A stretch of 64,000 bases of DNA. It comes from Populus alba. Lineage: Eukaryota > Streptophyta > Magnoliopsida > Malpighiales > Salicaceae. Made by a program: the position numbers and the translations under genes. Below the pieces are notes generated by a model. The model did not search any database. It saw only the letters and a list, made by a program, of their open reading frames with translations, and was not told the origin of the DNA. Positions 31,942-42,329 of the stretch are shown piece after piece. Within the stretch, counting starts at the first letter, position 1; each line of letters starts with the position of its first letter. The stretch lies in assembly GCF_005239225.2 (NCBI RefSeq), contig NC_133299.1, positions 10,792,967 to 10,856,966 on the forward strand, read 5' to 3'.

Positions 31942-34516
31942 ATAAATCCTGTATGCAAATCAAAGGACTAATTCCTTTTATGTCAGCTATGGTCCATCCT
32001 AATGCATTTTTGTGCATTTTCAGAGTCTGTAATAACTTACCTTGTTGATGTGCATTAAGTTTGGAAGAGATTATTACCGGAAAAGTTTCATTTTCTCCCA
32101 AAAAAGAGTATTTGAGATTGACTGGTAATGGCTTCAAATCAGGTTTTGGTGGTTGAACACTTGAAGGTATGGACTCAATTGATTGTGGTGGTAATTCTTC
32201 AATTTGTGGTTTCCAATTACATGCCTTTGCTTCTTCCTGAAAATAAACCATTTGCAACTCGTCAGGTTCATCAATCTCAATTTCACTAGAAGTGGTTTGA
32301 AATTGATCATGAACTAATTTTTCAATAAAGTCCACTTCCTGTAAATCATTATCATCTCCAGGTTGCTTGTAAATGTTGAAAATATTCATCTCCAATGTCA
32401 TGTTTCCAAATGATAGCTTCATCAGCCCATTCCTACAATTAATCAATGCATTAGAAGTTGCAAGAAATGGACGTCCTAAAATAACAGGAATTGAATTACA
32501 TGCTTCAACAGGTTGTGTATCCAAGACAATAAAATCTACAGGGTAAATGAATTTATCAACTTGTACTAACACATCCTCAACTATTCCTCTAGGCACTTTT
32601 ACAGATCTATCAGCAAGTAAAAGAGTTACAGAAGTTGGTTTTAACTCACCTAGATTGAGACTTTGAAAAACCGAATATAGAAGTAAATTCACACTAGCTC
32701 CAAGATCAAGTAAAGCTCTTTCAATTTTATGTTCTCCAATAAAGCAAGAAATTGTAGGACAACCAGGGTCTTTATATTTCAAAGCATTATTGTTCTGAAG
32801 AATAGCACTTACTTGTTCGGCTAAAAATGCTTTCTTTTTCACATTCAGTTTTCTCTTCACAGTGCATAGATCTTTCAAAAATTTAGCATAGGAAGGTACG
32901 TGTTTAATAGCATCCAACAAAGGTATATTGATCCTTACCTGTTTGAAAGTTTCAAGGATTTCAGAATTGTGATTGACTTTCCTTTGTTTGGTCATGGCAT
33001 GAGGAAATGGAAGTGCTGGCGGAGAATCAGTCTTTTCTTCACAATGTTCAAATTCAACCCCTTCCTTACCCTCAGAGATTGACTCATCATCTTTCTCACA
33101 AGGTTCAAGAGTGGGTTTTTCAATAACCTTACCACTGCGAAGAGTGATGACTGATTTGACTTGATCCATGTGTTGGCTTTCGGAACTACTTGCATTTGCA
33201 TTGTATTGCCCCTTTGGATTTTGCTGTGGTTGAGATGGAAACTTACCTTTCTCTTGAAAACTGAGAGCAGATGTGAATTTTGCAAGAGCATCTTTAAAAT
33301 TTGTCATGCTTTGAGTAAGTTGAGTGTTGATTGTCTCTTGCTTTTCAATGAATGCATGCAATGTTTCCTCAAGAGTTCTTCTAGGAGGTGGAGCATAAGG
33401 AGGTGCATATCCATGAGAATTTTGGAAATTATGGTGTGCTTGAAACGGTGGTTGTGAAGTTTGTGCATTATTGTTATCACTCTTCCAACTGAAATTTGGG
33501 TGATTTCTCCAACTAGGATTGTATGTTTGCGAGTATGGGTTATGATTGGGCCTTTGGAAACTGTTTAAAGCATGGGCTTGTTCATGGAGGCAATCCTTGA
33601 AAGAAGGCAAAGTTGGACAGTCATTGGTTGCATGTTCATTTGTTTCACAGATTTGACACACAATATCTTGAACAGATTTTAATTGACCACTTTTTTTCAA
33701 TTCTAGTGCCTCGACTTTTCTAGCTAAAGATGTAAACTTGACTTGGAGGTCATGATCTTCCCTAAGGTTATACATACCTCCACTAGATGTATGAGGTTGG
33801 GTTTTACTTGGTGCCTCATAAGTGCCTTTAGTGTCCCAATTTTGCGCATTTTCAGCTAGCAAGTCTAGGTACTCCATTGCTTCATTAGGGTCTTTATCTT
33901 CAAAAGTTTCATTGCACATCAATTCAACCATTTGCCTATCTTTAGGTGTTAATCCTTCATAAAATTGTGAAACCAATCTCCATGTTTCAAAACCATGATG
34001 AGGGCAAGTATTAAGCAAGTCTCGATACCTATCCCAACATTGGTAAAATGTTTCACCTGGGTTTTGAGTGAAAGTGGTGATTTGTCTGTTGAAAGAGTTG
34101 GTTCTGTGAGATGGAAAAAACTTCTTTAAAAATTGTTGTTGCATTTCATCCCAAGCACGAATGGATCCTGACCTAAGATTTTGTAGCCATGTTTTAGCTT
34201 TATCTTTTAATGAAAAAGGAAAAAGCTTTAATCTAATGGTATTCATGCTACAATTTAAGTCATTATAGGTGTTACAAACTTCTTCAAATTCTCTCAAATG
34301 CAAGTATGGATTTTCTAGATCTAAGCCATGAAAAGAAGGTAAAAGTTGAATAATGTCTGGCTTAAAATTAAAATGAGATGCATCAGGAGGGAAAACTATG
34401 CATAAGGGTGCACTTGTTCTTGTGGGATTCATGTGGTCTCTAAGTGTCCTAACACGGTTATTCTCATTATTCTCATTATTCTTATTATGAAGTGACTAGT
34501 TATCTTCTTCGGCCAT
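31925..34516 (-). pseudogene. Element D gag-protease
   Basis: ATG at 34516 (MAEEDN) is followed by an early TAG. A long frame is open from 34432. Capsid: ASHFNFKPDIIQLLPSFHGLDLENPYLHLREF, RLKLFPFSLKDKAKTWL. CCHC knuckle: CQICETNEHATNDC. Athila-type NPYSQTYNPSWRNHPNFSW. SVITLRSGKVIEKP precedes the protease, whose active site is ALLDLGASVNLLLYSVF, followed by LLLADRSVKVPRGIVEDV. It ends at 31925 through a two-base deletion that separates it from RT. Confidence 0.87.
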
Positions 34517-34713
34517 ATTTTCTGAAAATGATGAGGATACCCTAGAAAGTCTATCACTTAATGTACGTGACCAAACACTCATGCACGTGTAGAAAGAGAA
34601 TAAAAGGAAGAAGAAAACAAAAGAAAAGGAAACAAAATAAAAGAAACAAAGTTAGATACAAGAAAAGTGAGAAGAAAAAAAAATAAATACTAAAATTTGT
34701 ACAAGAATTTACC

Positions 34714-34731
34714 TCCCCGGCAACGGCGCCA
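34714..34731 (-). promoter_or_regulatory. Element D primer-binding site, perfect tRNA-Asp match
   Basis: The minus strand reads TGGCGCCGTTGCCGGGGA, complementary to the 3' end of tRNA-Asp, six bases inside the LTR. Confidence 0.85.
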
Positions 34732-34737
34732 AAAACT

Positions 34738-34859
34738 TGACACGACCAAAAGATTGATGTCTTCTCCCAAGTGCAGGAGTGTCGAAGTAATAAATAACCC
34801 GGCAAGACCGGGGTCGAACCACAAAGAGGTTAATTGTATAAATTATAAATAACAATAAT

Positions 34860-34894
<35 letters not shown>

Positions 34895-35068
34895 AATAAC
34901 AACAACAACAACAACAACAACAATAATAATAATATTAATAATAATACTCAGTACGTGGCGTTGTTATACCTGAGAATGATCTAAAATATCAGGTCACAGG
35001 TTTCCAGCCTATATACTGAGTTTATTAAAAGATGAAAGAGATATATTATATAATATAAACAGAATGCA

Positions 35069-35111
<43 letters not shown>

Positions 35112-36646
35112 GCAATAATAACCATAACAATAATAACAACAATAATAACAATAATAATAATAAATAACAATAATAATAATAACAGTGATAATAATAATAA
35201 CAATAAAAAGAGGAGGAAAAAAATTAATGAGAACTTTGAGATGGAAGATTAATGTAAGGATTAAACAATGATAAAAATAAATGTCAAGGTTAGAGGATCC
35301 ACCAATGATATTTCAAACAAGTATAGTATAAACTCTTATTATTCAACCGGAAACCACACACAAAGGAGGTTTCAATTGGCCGATTTGTCATTAATAGCTC
35401 ATTATAAATTATTAACATGATCATATTAATTATCTCATTTACATAACACCAAACTTTTAAATATTATCAGGAATTCATGATGTTAATTGATGTTAACAAC
35501 AAATCAAGTACCTTTCATAGCGCAGGTGTAGGTAATACCATACGATTGAGCTATGAGAGTGTCAAGCATTTGTTGTACCAAGTATTATACAACACAAATC
35601 TAGATTAACCATTTAACAAGCAAGGTATTAAGAATTAGTAAGATAAAAAGATAAGACATGTTAATATTAAACATTAAGGTTCATGTTGAGTTTATACCAT
35701 ACTTGTTCTTACACCATTAGTGTAACCTTTTCACCTTGACATAATAAACTTAGCCAAACATAATGAAAAAGAGAAACATAAATAAACAAAACAATAACAT
35801 AAATAAGATACAAGTTAACTAAGGAAAGGAAAGGAATGAAAAGCATAAACAAGAAATTAATGAAAGCAAAACTTAAGAATTACAAAAAATATAAAGAGAG
35901 AAATAAAGAGCATGAACTTGATCTGAACCACCAAGCCCTTAAATACATGGCAAATGCCTCCTTTTGTAGGCCAAAATTCGGAATTATTGATTTGATGACT
36001 AATTGTTTAGTGGGTGGCCAACTTTTAACTTGGTGAAAATCCTTATCTTCTTGTCTTAATAAAAACAAAATTGCTAGCATCAGAACTGGGTCCAGATGTC
36101 CAAATGAAAGTTCTAGTAAATTCTCTTAGCTTTCCAGGAAAAAATAGATGAGGTCATTTGGACTTCTAGAACTCAAGATATGGGCTGAACACTGAACAAT
36201 GTCTGGGCTGCAGGACAGATTCGGACTTCTCCGTTGTTGCTATAACTTGGACTTGAAAACAGCCTTCTTAGATCTTGATGTCCAAATGAAAGTTGTAGGC
36301 CTATGTCTTACTGAATTTTTGTAAACATTTGAGGTCATTTGGACATCTAGAACTCGAGATATGACCCAATTACCGAATAGTGTTCCAGTTTGGACTGTAC
36401 CAACATCTCTTTTCCAAGTTTCACCCTCTCTTTATCTTCACAAATTTCAGTAGTTGAATTCATCAATCAATACTTTGATTTATGTGATAGACCTGCATTT
36501 AAGATGAACATTTACCATATATTAGGGTATTTTATAGTATTAGACTTGTTATTATAAAACATACTTTAGTTAAGGAGTTATTGATACTTTAAGTGCAAAA
36601 TGATGATATAAAACCTTGATAAGTATGCACTTTTAAGTACTAATCA
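34738..36646 (-). repeat. Element D 5' LTR
   Basis: 1909 bp, TGACACG...CTAATCA on the plus strand. Contains (AAC)n at 34861-34925 and (AAT)n-rich DNA at 35070-35210. Frames read from these microsatellites are not genes. The TATA position reads TACAAAAG (35961-35968). Confidence 0.9.
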
Positions 36647-36651
36647 ATATA

Positions 36652-36992
36652 TATATATAAAAAAATAATAATAATAAGAAGAAAAAAAAAGTAATAATAA
36701 TAATAATCCCAACCCAAGGAAGTTCACCTTAAACATTTGAACATAATATTGTTTTCTTCCAACAAAAGCCCCATCATCTATGTTTTCATATATTGAGCAC
36801 ATAAAAAGAAGGTTTATTAATATCTTGTTTAAGAAGTATGAATCAGGAATATAAATTTAACGAGAGTTTGTTTATCTGGATAGATTAATGGAAGTTGAAT
36901 GATGAATACCTTGCTTTGTGAAACTTGCAAATTGTTTCTCTATTTTAACGCTTTAGATTACTAGGGACTAGTAATAAGCTGGTTGGGGGGGG
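36652..36992 (+). other. Element A distal 3' region and polypurine tract
   Basis: Continuation of element A after the insertion of D. Homologous (inverted) to 21395-21730 and 25255-25630. Ends AATAAGCTGGTTGGGGGGGG at the LTR. Confidence 0.8.
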
Positions 36993-38540
36993 TGATTAGT
37001 ACTTAAAAGTGCATGTTTATCAAGGTTTTATATCATTATTTTGCACTTGAAGTATCAATAACTCCTTAACTAAAGCATGTTTTATAATAACAAGTTTGAT
37101 ATTATAAGATACCTTAATTTATGGTAAATACTCATCTTAAATGCAGGTCTATCACATAAATGAAAATATTGATTGATGAGTTTAAGTATTGAAAGTGAAA
37201 GGACAAAGAGATGGCCAAACTTAGAAAAGAGATGCTAGTGCAGTCCAAACCGGAACATTGCTCGGTAATTGGATCATATCTGGAGCTCTAGATCTCGGAT
37301 TTATGTCCATTTTATATGGATGGAAAGGTAAGACAAAGGCCAAAAACTTTCATGAGGAGCCCAAGATTTAAAAAGGCCGTTTTGAAGTCCAAATTGAAGG
37401 AACAACAAAAAAGTCCGAAGCTGTCCTGCAGCTCAAACACTATTTAGTGCTCAACCCATATCTTGAGTTCTAGAAGTCCAAATGACCTCATCTTTTTTTG
37501 TTGGAAAGCTGAGACAATTTCCTAGAACATTCCTGAGGATTCTGGGCAAATTATAATGTTAGCAATGACGTTTTGTTCAGACAAGAAGATAAGGATTGTC
37601 ACCAAGTCAAGATGTGGCCACCCACTCATCAATTAGTCAACAAATCAATAGTTCCAAATTTTGGCCTATAAAAGGAGGCACTTACCATGTATTGAGACAT
37701 CTTGGTTTCCAGATCAAGATCATGCTCTTGCTTTCTCTCTTTGTATTGCTTATGTCTTGCTTTCATTAATATCAAGTTTATGCACTTCATTTCCTTTCCT
37801 TTACTTAGTTAACCTCTTTCTCATTTATGTTCTTATCTTGTTCATTTATGTTTCTTTCTTTCATTATGTTCAGCTAAGTTAATTATGTCAAGGTGAAAAG
37901 GGTACACTAATGGTGTAAGAATAAGTATAGTATAAATTTAACATGGACCTTAACGTTGGATACTAACATGTTTTATATTTGTTATCTTGTTCACTTTTAA
38001 TACTTTGCTTGTTAAATGGTTAATCTAGATTTATGTTGTATAACATTTGGTACAACAAATACTTGGCACTTTCATAGCCCATATTGTATGGTATAACCGA
38101 CACCTGAGCTATGAAAGGAACTTGATTTGTTGTTAACATAAGTTATAATCATTAATGCCTGCCAACATTTACAAGTATTAGCTTTATTCGAATAAGATAA
38201 CTAATGTAATCATGTTAACAATTTATAATTTGATTGGAACCTCCTTTATGTGTGGTTTCCAATTAAGTAATAAGAGTTTATACTATACTTGTTTAAAGTA
38301 CCATTAGTGAATCCTCTAACCTTGACATTTGTTTTTATCGTTGTTTAATCCTTACATTAATCTTTCATCTCAAAGTTCTCATTAATTTCTTCATCTTCAT
38401 CTTCTTTTATCATTATTGTTTACATTCTGTTTATATTATATAATATATCTCTTTGATCTTTTCATAAACTCAGTATATAGGCTGGAAACCTGTGACCCGA
38501 TCTTTTAGATCATTCTCAGGTATAACAACGCCACGTACTG

Positions 38541-38608
<68 letters not shown>

Positions 38609-38769
38609 TATTATTACTACTATTACTATTATTGTTATTGTTGTTGTTGTATTGTTATTTTCAATTTATACAATTAACCTCTCTGTGGTTCGACCCCGGT
38701 CTTGCCGGGTTATTTATTACTTCAACACTCCTGCACTTGGGAGAAGACATCAATCTTTTGGTCGTGTCA
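36993..38769 (+). repeat. Element A 3' LTR
   Basis: 1777 bp, TGATTAGTACTT...GGTCGTGTCA, followed by the ATATT duplication (38770-38774). (TTA)n at 38539-38640. Confidence 0.9.
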
Positions 38770-38774
38770 ATATT

Positions 38775-39719
38775 CATCATACAAACTGAAAAGAAAAGGT
38801 AAAATAAATCTTACCGTTCTTGAAATCCGAAGGTTTTCGTGTCCTTGCAACCAAGAAAACAAGTTTAGCCTTGCATGTTTGTTGAATAACTAATCAAAAA
38901 GATGGAAGAATGCATGATTTCGGGTTTATTAGAGTAGGGGGGCGTTTTTCTCTTCTTGGGTGGCTGCTCCCCTTCTCTTCTCTCGTTCTTTTTATATGCT
39001 AGGAAACCCTAATCTCTATTTTACAAAATAGTCCTCCCTTAAGTAGACAATTTACATTTAAGTAGTTCAATAACTATTTTCCTTAAAAAAAAGAAATAAC
39101 TTTGCATGAAATCTTCAAGCTTTGACTTAGAGGAGCTAAATTGCTGAAATAAAAACTTGGATGTCAGTTTAGATGCTTCAGAATGTAATTTGGACTCGTT
39201 TCTTCACGAAACCTGTTTGCTGGCAGAATTAAGTTGTCATCTTTGAAAAATCATATCTCCCTCTTTGAAAAACCTATTTGGCTGAAATTTGGAGCGTTTA
39301 TAGGTCTTTTAGTCAGGAATCCAAAAAAAATTGAGTTTGTATCAATTGGATTTCGTAGCTCCAGATATTCAAGTTGGAATGACCGAAGGTCAACACTGGC
39401 AGATTGCGAGATTTGACTTTGAAAGTTGCGATTTCCATGCTCTTCCTTAGTTTATTGTCTTGCCTTAGATTTCCAGAAAGGTATGGATGTTAGCTTTTTA
39501 ATGCCACTGGAATCACTTCATTTCGACCTTTAGAGCTTATGTTCTGCACAAAACATCGACTGAAGGTCAAATATGCCAATTACCTCTAATTTACTCCTTT
39601 TTGCATCTTTCATCCAAAAATGCCTTCAAAACATAAAACAAAGAATAATTTTATATATAAAACATATGCAAAACACTAGTTAAATGTGGGTGAAACTATC
39701 GAATAATATGGTTGCATCA
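38775..39719 (-). repeat. Element C 5' LTR, distal part
   Basis: Resumes the LTR interrupted at 11361: CATCATACAAACTGAAAAG follows, as it does at 47873 in H. Ends GGTTGCATCA at 39719. Confidence 0.85.
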
Positions 39720-40330
39720 CTAATTCGCTGTAGACAACATAATTTGAAAACGAAGATTCGTTGTGAAATACAAAATTCGGCAACAAACACCTGATTCGCT
39801 GCGGATAACACAATTCTGCAGTGAAAAGCTGATTCGCTGCAGACAACACAAATTCTGTAGCGAAAAGCTAATTTGCTGTGGACAACACAAATTTGGTAGC
39901 AAAAATATTATTCACTGTGAACAAGATAATTCAACAACGAATACCTGATTCGCTACGTTCGATAGTGAAAACCTATTTTGTCGCGGACAAAAAAATTCGG
40001 CAGCGAACACCTGATTCGCTGTGGACATCACCAATTTGGTAGTGAACACTTGATTCGCTGTAGACAACACAATTTGGCAGCAAAAGCAGATTTGGCACGA
40101 ACGACACAATTCGGGATCAAAAGCAAATTCACCGCGGACGACATAATTCGACAACGAACACTGATTCGCCGTTGACACCAGAATTCAGCAGCAAAAATTG
40201 ATTCACTGTAGATAGCACAATTCGACAGCGAGACTGACTTGCTGCTGACACAGAAACTGTTAATAAGAATTGAGTTGTTGCTGACTCAGAATTCATAAAA
40301 GCAACCCCTATCGCTGCCAATTTACAAATC
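39720..40330. repeat. Hairpin satellite array I, ~40 bp unit
   Basis: About 15 diverged units of the form TTCGCTGCGGACAACACAAT..CGGCAGCGAA, each able to pair TTCGCTG with CAGCGAA. Short frames on both strands are repeat by-products. Confidence 0.75.
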
Positions 40331-41460
40331 GGTAGCAGCGATGGAATCGTTTTTTATTCGACTTCATCCCTTTGGCCAAACATAAAGCTTACGCTAGGCT
40401 TTTCTCCTTTGTAACACTTCCTAGCTGAAACCTTTACACATAATGACAATAGTAATACTCCAATTCGTATCACAAAAGCATGAACAATGCACCACCAAAT
40501 CTCAACATGCATATTTGATTTAGGTTCTTCTGACTACTAGCTTAAGTTATACAAATCTATTCATCACACAACAAAATCAATGGTCAAAGGGCAATTTCCG
40601 TTTCAGCTACAACATGTTTCTTCAAGATTTATTATCAACATATTTTCATATAACTACATCAACCAAACATGTTGAATCACACCATTAACACAAGTATAAT
40701 TCTATTTGGGTTTTTGCATGATCTAACATCTCTTATAACGTTGTCATCTATGCATTTTATTCCTTTAGTCCCTATTATGTTCAACCCTCACCATGGCTGA
40801 CCAACTTTCCAAGTTTGTGTATTCAAATTTGCAATATTTCTTTTGTTAAATATTCTGGAATTAAGTCCCCGATTCAGCCCTGTTTTTTGTCCCTCCTTTT
40901 TAGCTTAGTTCTTTCCATAACAGTTGGAGTAACATTTCTAAGCCATGCAACATTCCTTTTTAGTCAGTTGGACATGGTTCATACCTCATGGATTTAGTAT
41001 TTTTGGGACGGGTTTGACAACATTTCTCCCCTTCTGCTCCCGATTTGCTTCTTCTTATTCCTCTCTTTTGGTTTTCTCCTCCTTCTGTTAGTTTCCCATC
41101 GATTTTAGGCCTCTACTCCCTTCATGTTTGCAGCTGTCCAGCATCTTGTCAAGCTCTCCCTTCTCTCTCTCATGACTAAGGCACATGCAATAGAGTTGTT
41201 GAGCTCTCTTTGGGAAGGAGGAAAGAACAAGAGCATGCAACTCGTTTTGGGAAGGGGGAAGGGGGCAAAAACATGCAGCTTAATTTGGGAAGAGTGGGTA
41301 GCCACCCTTTCTCTCTCCTTGTATTTATAGCCCCCAAATTATTATGGGGTGTTTGGGACCCAAGCTGTCCTTACCCCCCCTTTTTAGGTTATCTTGGGCT
41401 GGTTTTTATTCCCATTCTCCCCTAGGATAGGCTGGTCCAATTCTAATTTTTCTTAGATAT
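40331..41460. other. Stretch without a recognisable gene
   Basis: Mixed sequence between two hairpin arrays. A purine-rich block at 41210-41290 (GGGAAGGGGGAAGGGGGC) stands out. No protein domain was recognised. Confidence 0.4.
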
Positions 41461-41900
41461 TACACTGTCGCTGCCAATTCAAAAATCGATAATAAAAAAC
41501 TTCTTCACTATCGATTCATAAATCGGTAGCAAAAACTTTGCTGCTGCCGATTCAGAAATTGGCAACAAAACTGCATTGATGCCGATTTAGACATTAGAAG
41601 CCAAAACTTTTCCGTTGTCAATTCAAAAATTGACAGCAAAACTGTGACGCTGTCGATTCAAAAATCAGCAGTCGACTGTGTCGATGCCGATTCAAAAATC
41701 GGCAGCTAAAAACTATGTCGCTGCCAATTCAGAAATCGGCAGCCAAAAATTTTCCGCTGCCGATTTAGAAATCGGCAGCAAAACTATGTAGCTGCAGATT
41801 CAGAAATTGGCAGCCGACTGTGCCGCTGTCGATTCAGAATTCAGCAGCCCAAAAGTGTGTCGGTGCCGATTTAGAAATCGACAGTGATGATGGAGTCATT
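41461..41900. repeat. Hairpin satellite array II
   Basis: About nine units of GCTGCCGATTCAGAAATCGGCAGC-like sequence in which GCTGCCGATT pairs with AATCGGCAGC. Separated by short A-rich or CTGTG linkers. Confidence 0.75.
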
Positions 41901-42239
41901 TCAGCTTTACTTTTTTTTTTTGGTGTTTACACAAATAAAATGTCTCCTCTCAAAATAAATAAAGTTTGATAGCCTAACTAATTAAATAAAACAAGTTTGT
42001 TGTTTCCGCATTCTGTCTAGTAGCAGCAAAAACCCATCTTAAAATAGATGGTTCTCTCTCGTCTTATTGAATTAGAAGGCATGCCATATATCGTTGGAAA
42101 GGTATGGAAGTTTAGTTTCTAGCCCAACTAGAATCATAGCAAAATTATATATGTAGCTTCAGTATGATCCAAAGAGTAACTAAAGGTCAAACTGTCTGAA
42201 TTTAGTCTTCTTCTTCGAATTCTTATGTAATGGTCTTGG
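41901..42239. other. Stretch without a recognisable gene
   Basis: Possibly the 3' untranslated region of the degenerate pol that follows. No LTR end was identified. Confidence 0.35.
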
Positions 42240-42329
42240 TTCCACCAACAAGCCCCTCTTGAACATGAATCAGATTAATCAAGGCTTGCTCTTTATTATT
42301 ACAAATCCTCTTGAAGTCCACCTTAGCTT

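Larger units (their letters stand above)
20666..36646 (-). mobile_element. Element D: second copy of the LOG-carrying Athila family, nested in A
   Basis: Minus strand, inserted in the 3' region of A. From right: 5' LTR 36646-34738, perfect PBS 34731-34714, gag-protease 34516-31925, RT-RNase H-integrase 31941-29245, micro-ORF 29184-29161, cysteine-rich ORF split by element E, LOG 23225-22572, hairpin motifs, polypurine tract and a shortened 3' LTR (21381-20666). It is the best preserved pol in the window and keeps the FVDD active site. It has one frameshift and a few stops. Confidence 0.9.
11362..38769 (+). mobile_element. Element A: Athila-lineage retrotransposon carrying an extra viral-like ORF and a LOG gene
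   Basis: Plus strand. 5' LTR 11362-13118, PBS 13125-13142, gag, protease, RT with its core deleted, RNase H, integrase (to 18103), cysteine-rich ORF (18307-18846), LOG (19098-19751), 3' region split by element D, polypurine tract GGTTGGGGGGGG (36981-36992) and 3' LTR 36993-38769. Flanking ATATT duplications prove a single insertion. Several stops, a frameshift and the RT deletion make gag-pol non-functional. The two added genes remain open. Confidence 0.9.
5747..39719 (-). mobile_element. Element C: Athila-like LTR retrotransposon, outermost shell, internally deleted
   Basis: Minus-strand Ty3/gypsy element. Reading leftward: 5' LTR (39719-38775, then 11361-10696 beyond the inserted element A), primer site (10687-10670), gag (10309-8462), protease, a few residues of reverse transcriptase fused to the integrase C-terminus (to 7461), a long 3' region, polypurine tract (~5966-5985) and a 3' LTR fragment (5965-5747). 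The LTR starts TGATGCAACCATA and ends CATCACA. The 3' LTR is cut at ~5747 by unrelated DNA, so the outer target duplication cannot be checked. The element cannot be autonomous because the polymerase and integrase cores are missing. Confidence 0.8.

Noticed and set aside
35009..35252. Poly-Ile / poly-Asn open frames
   Set aside because: Pure products of the AAT microsatellite in the D LTR.
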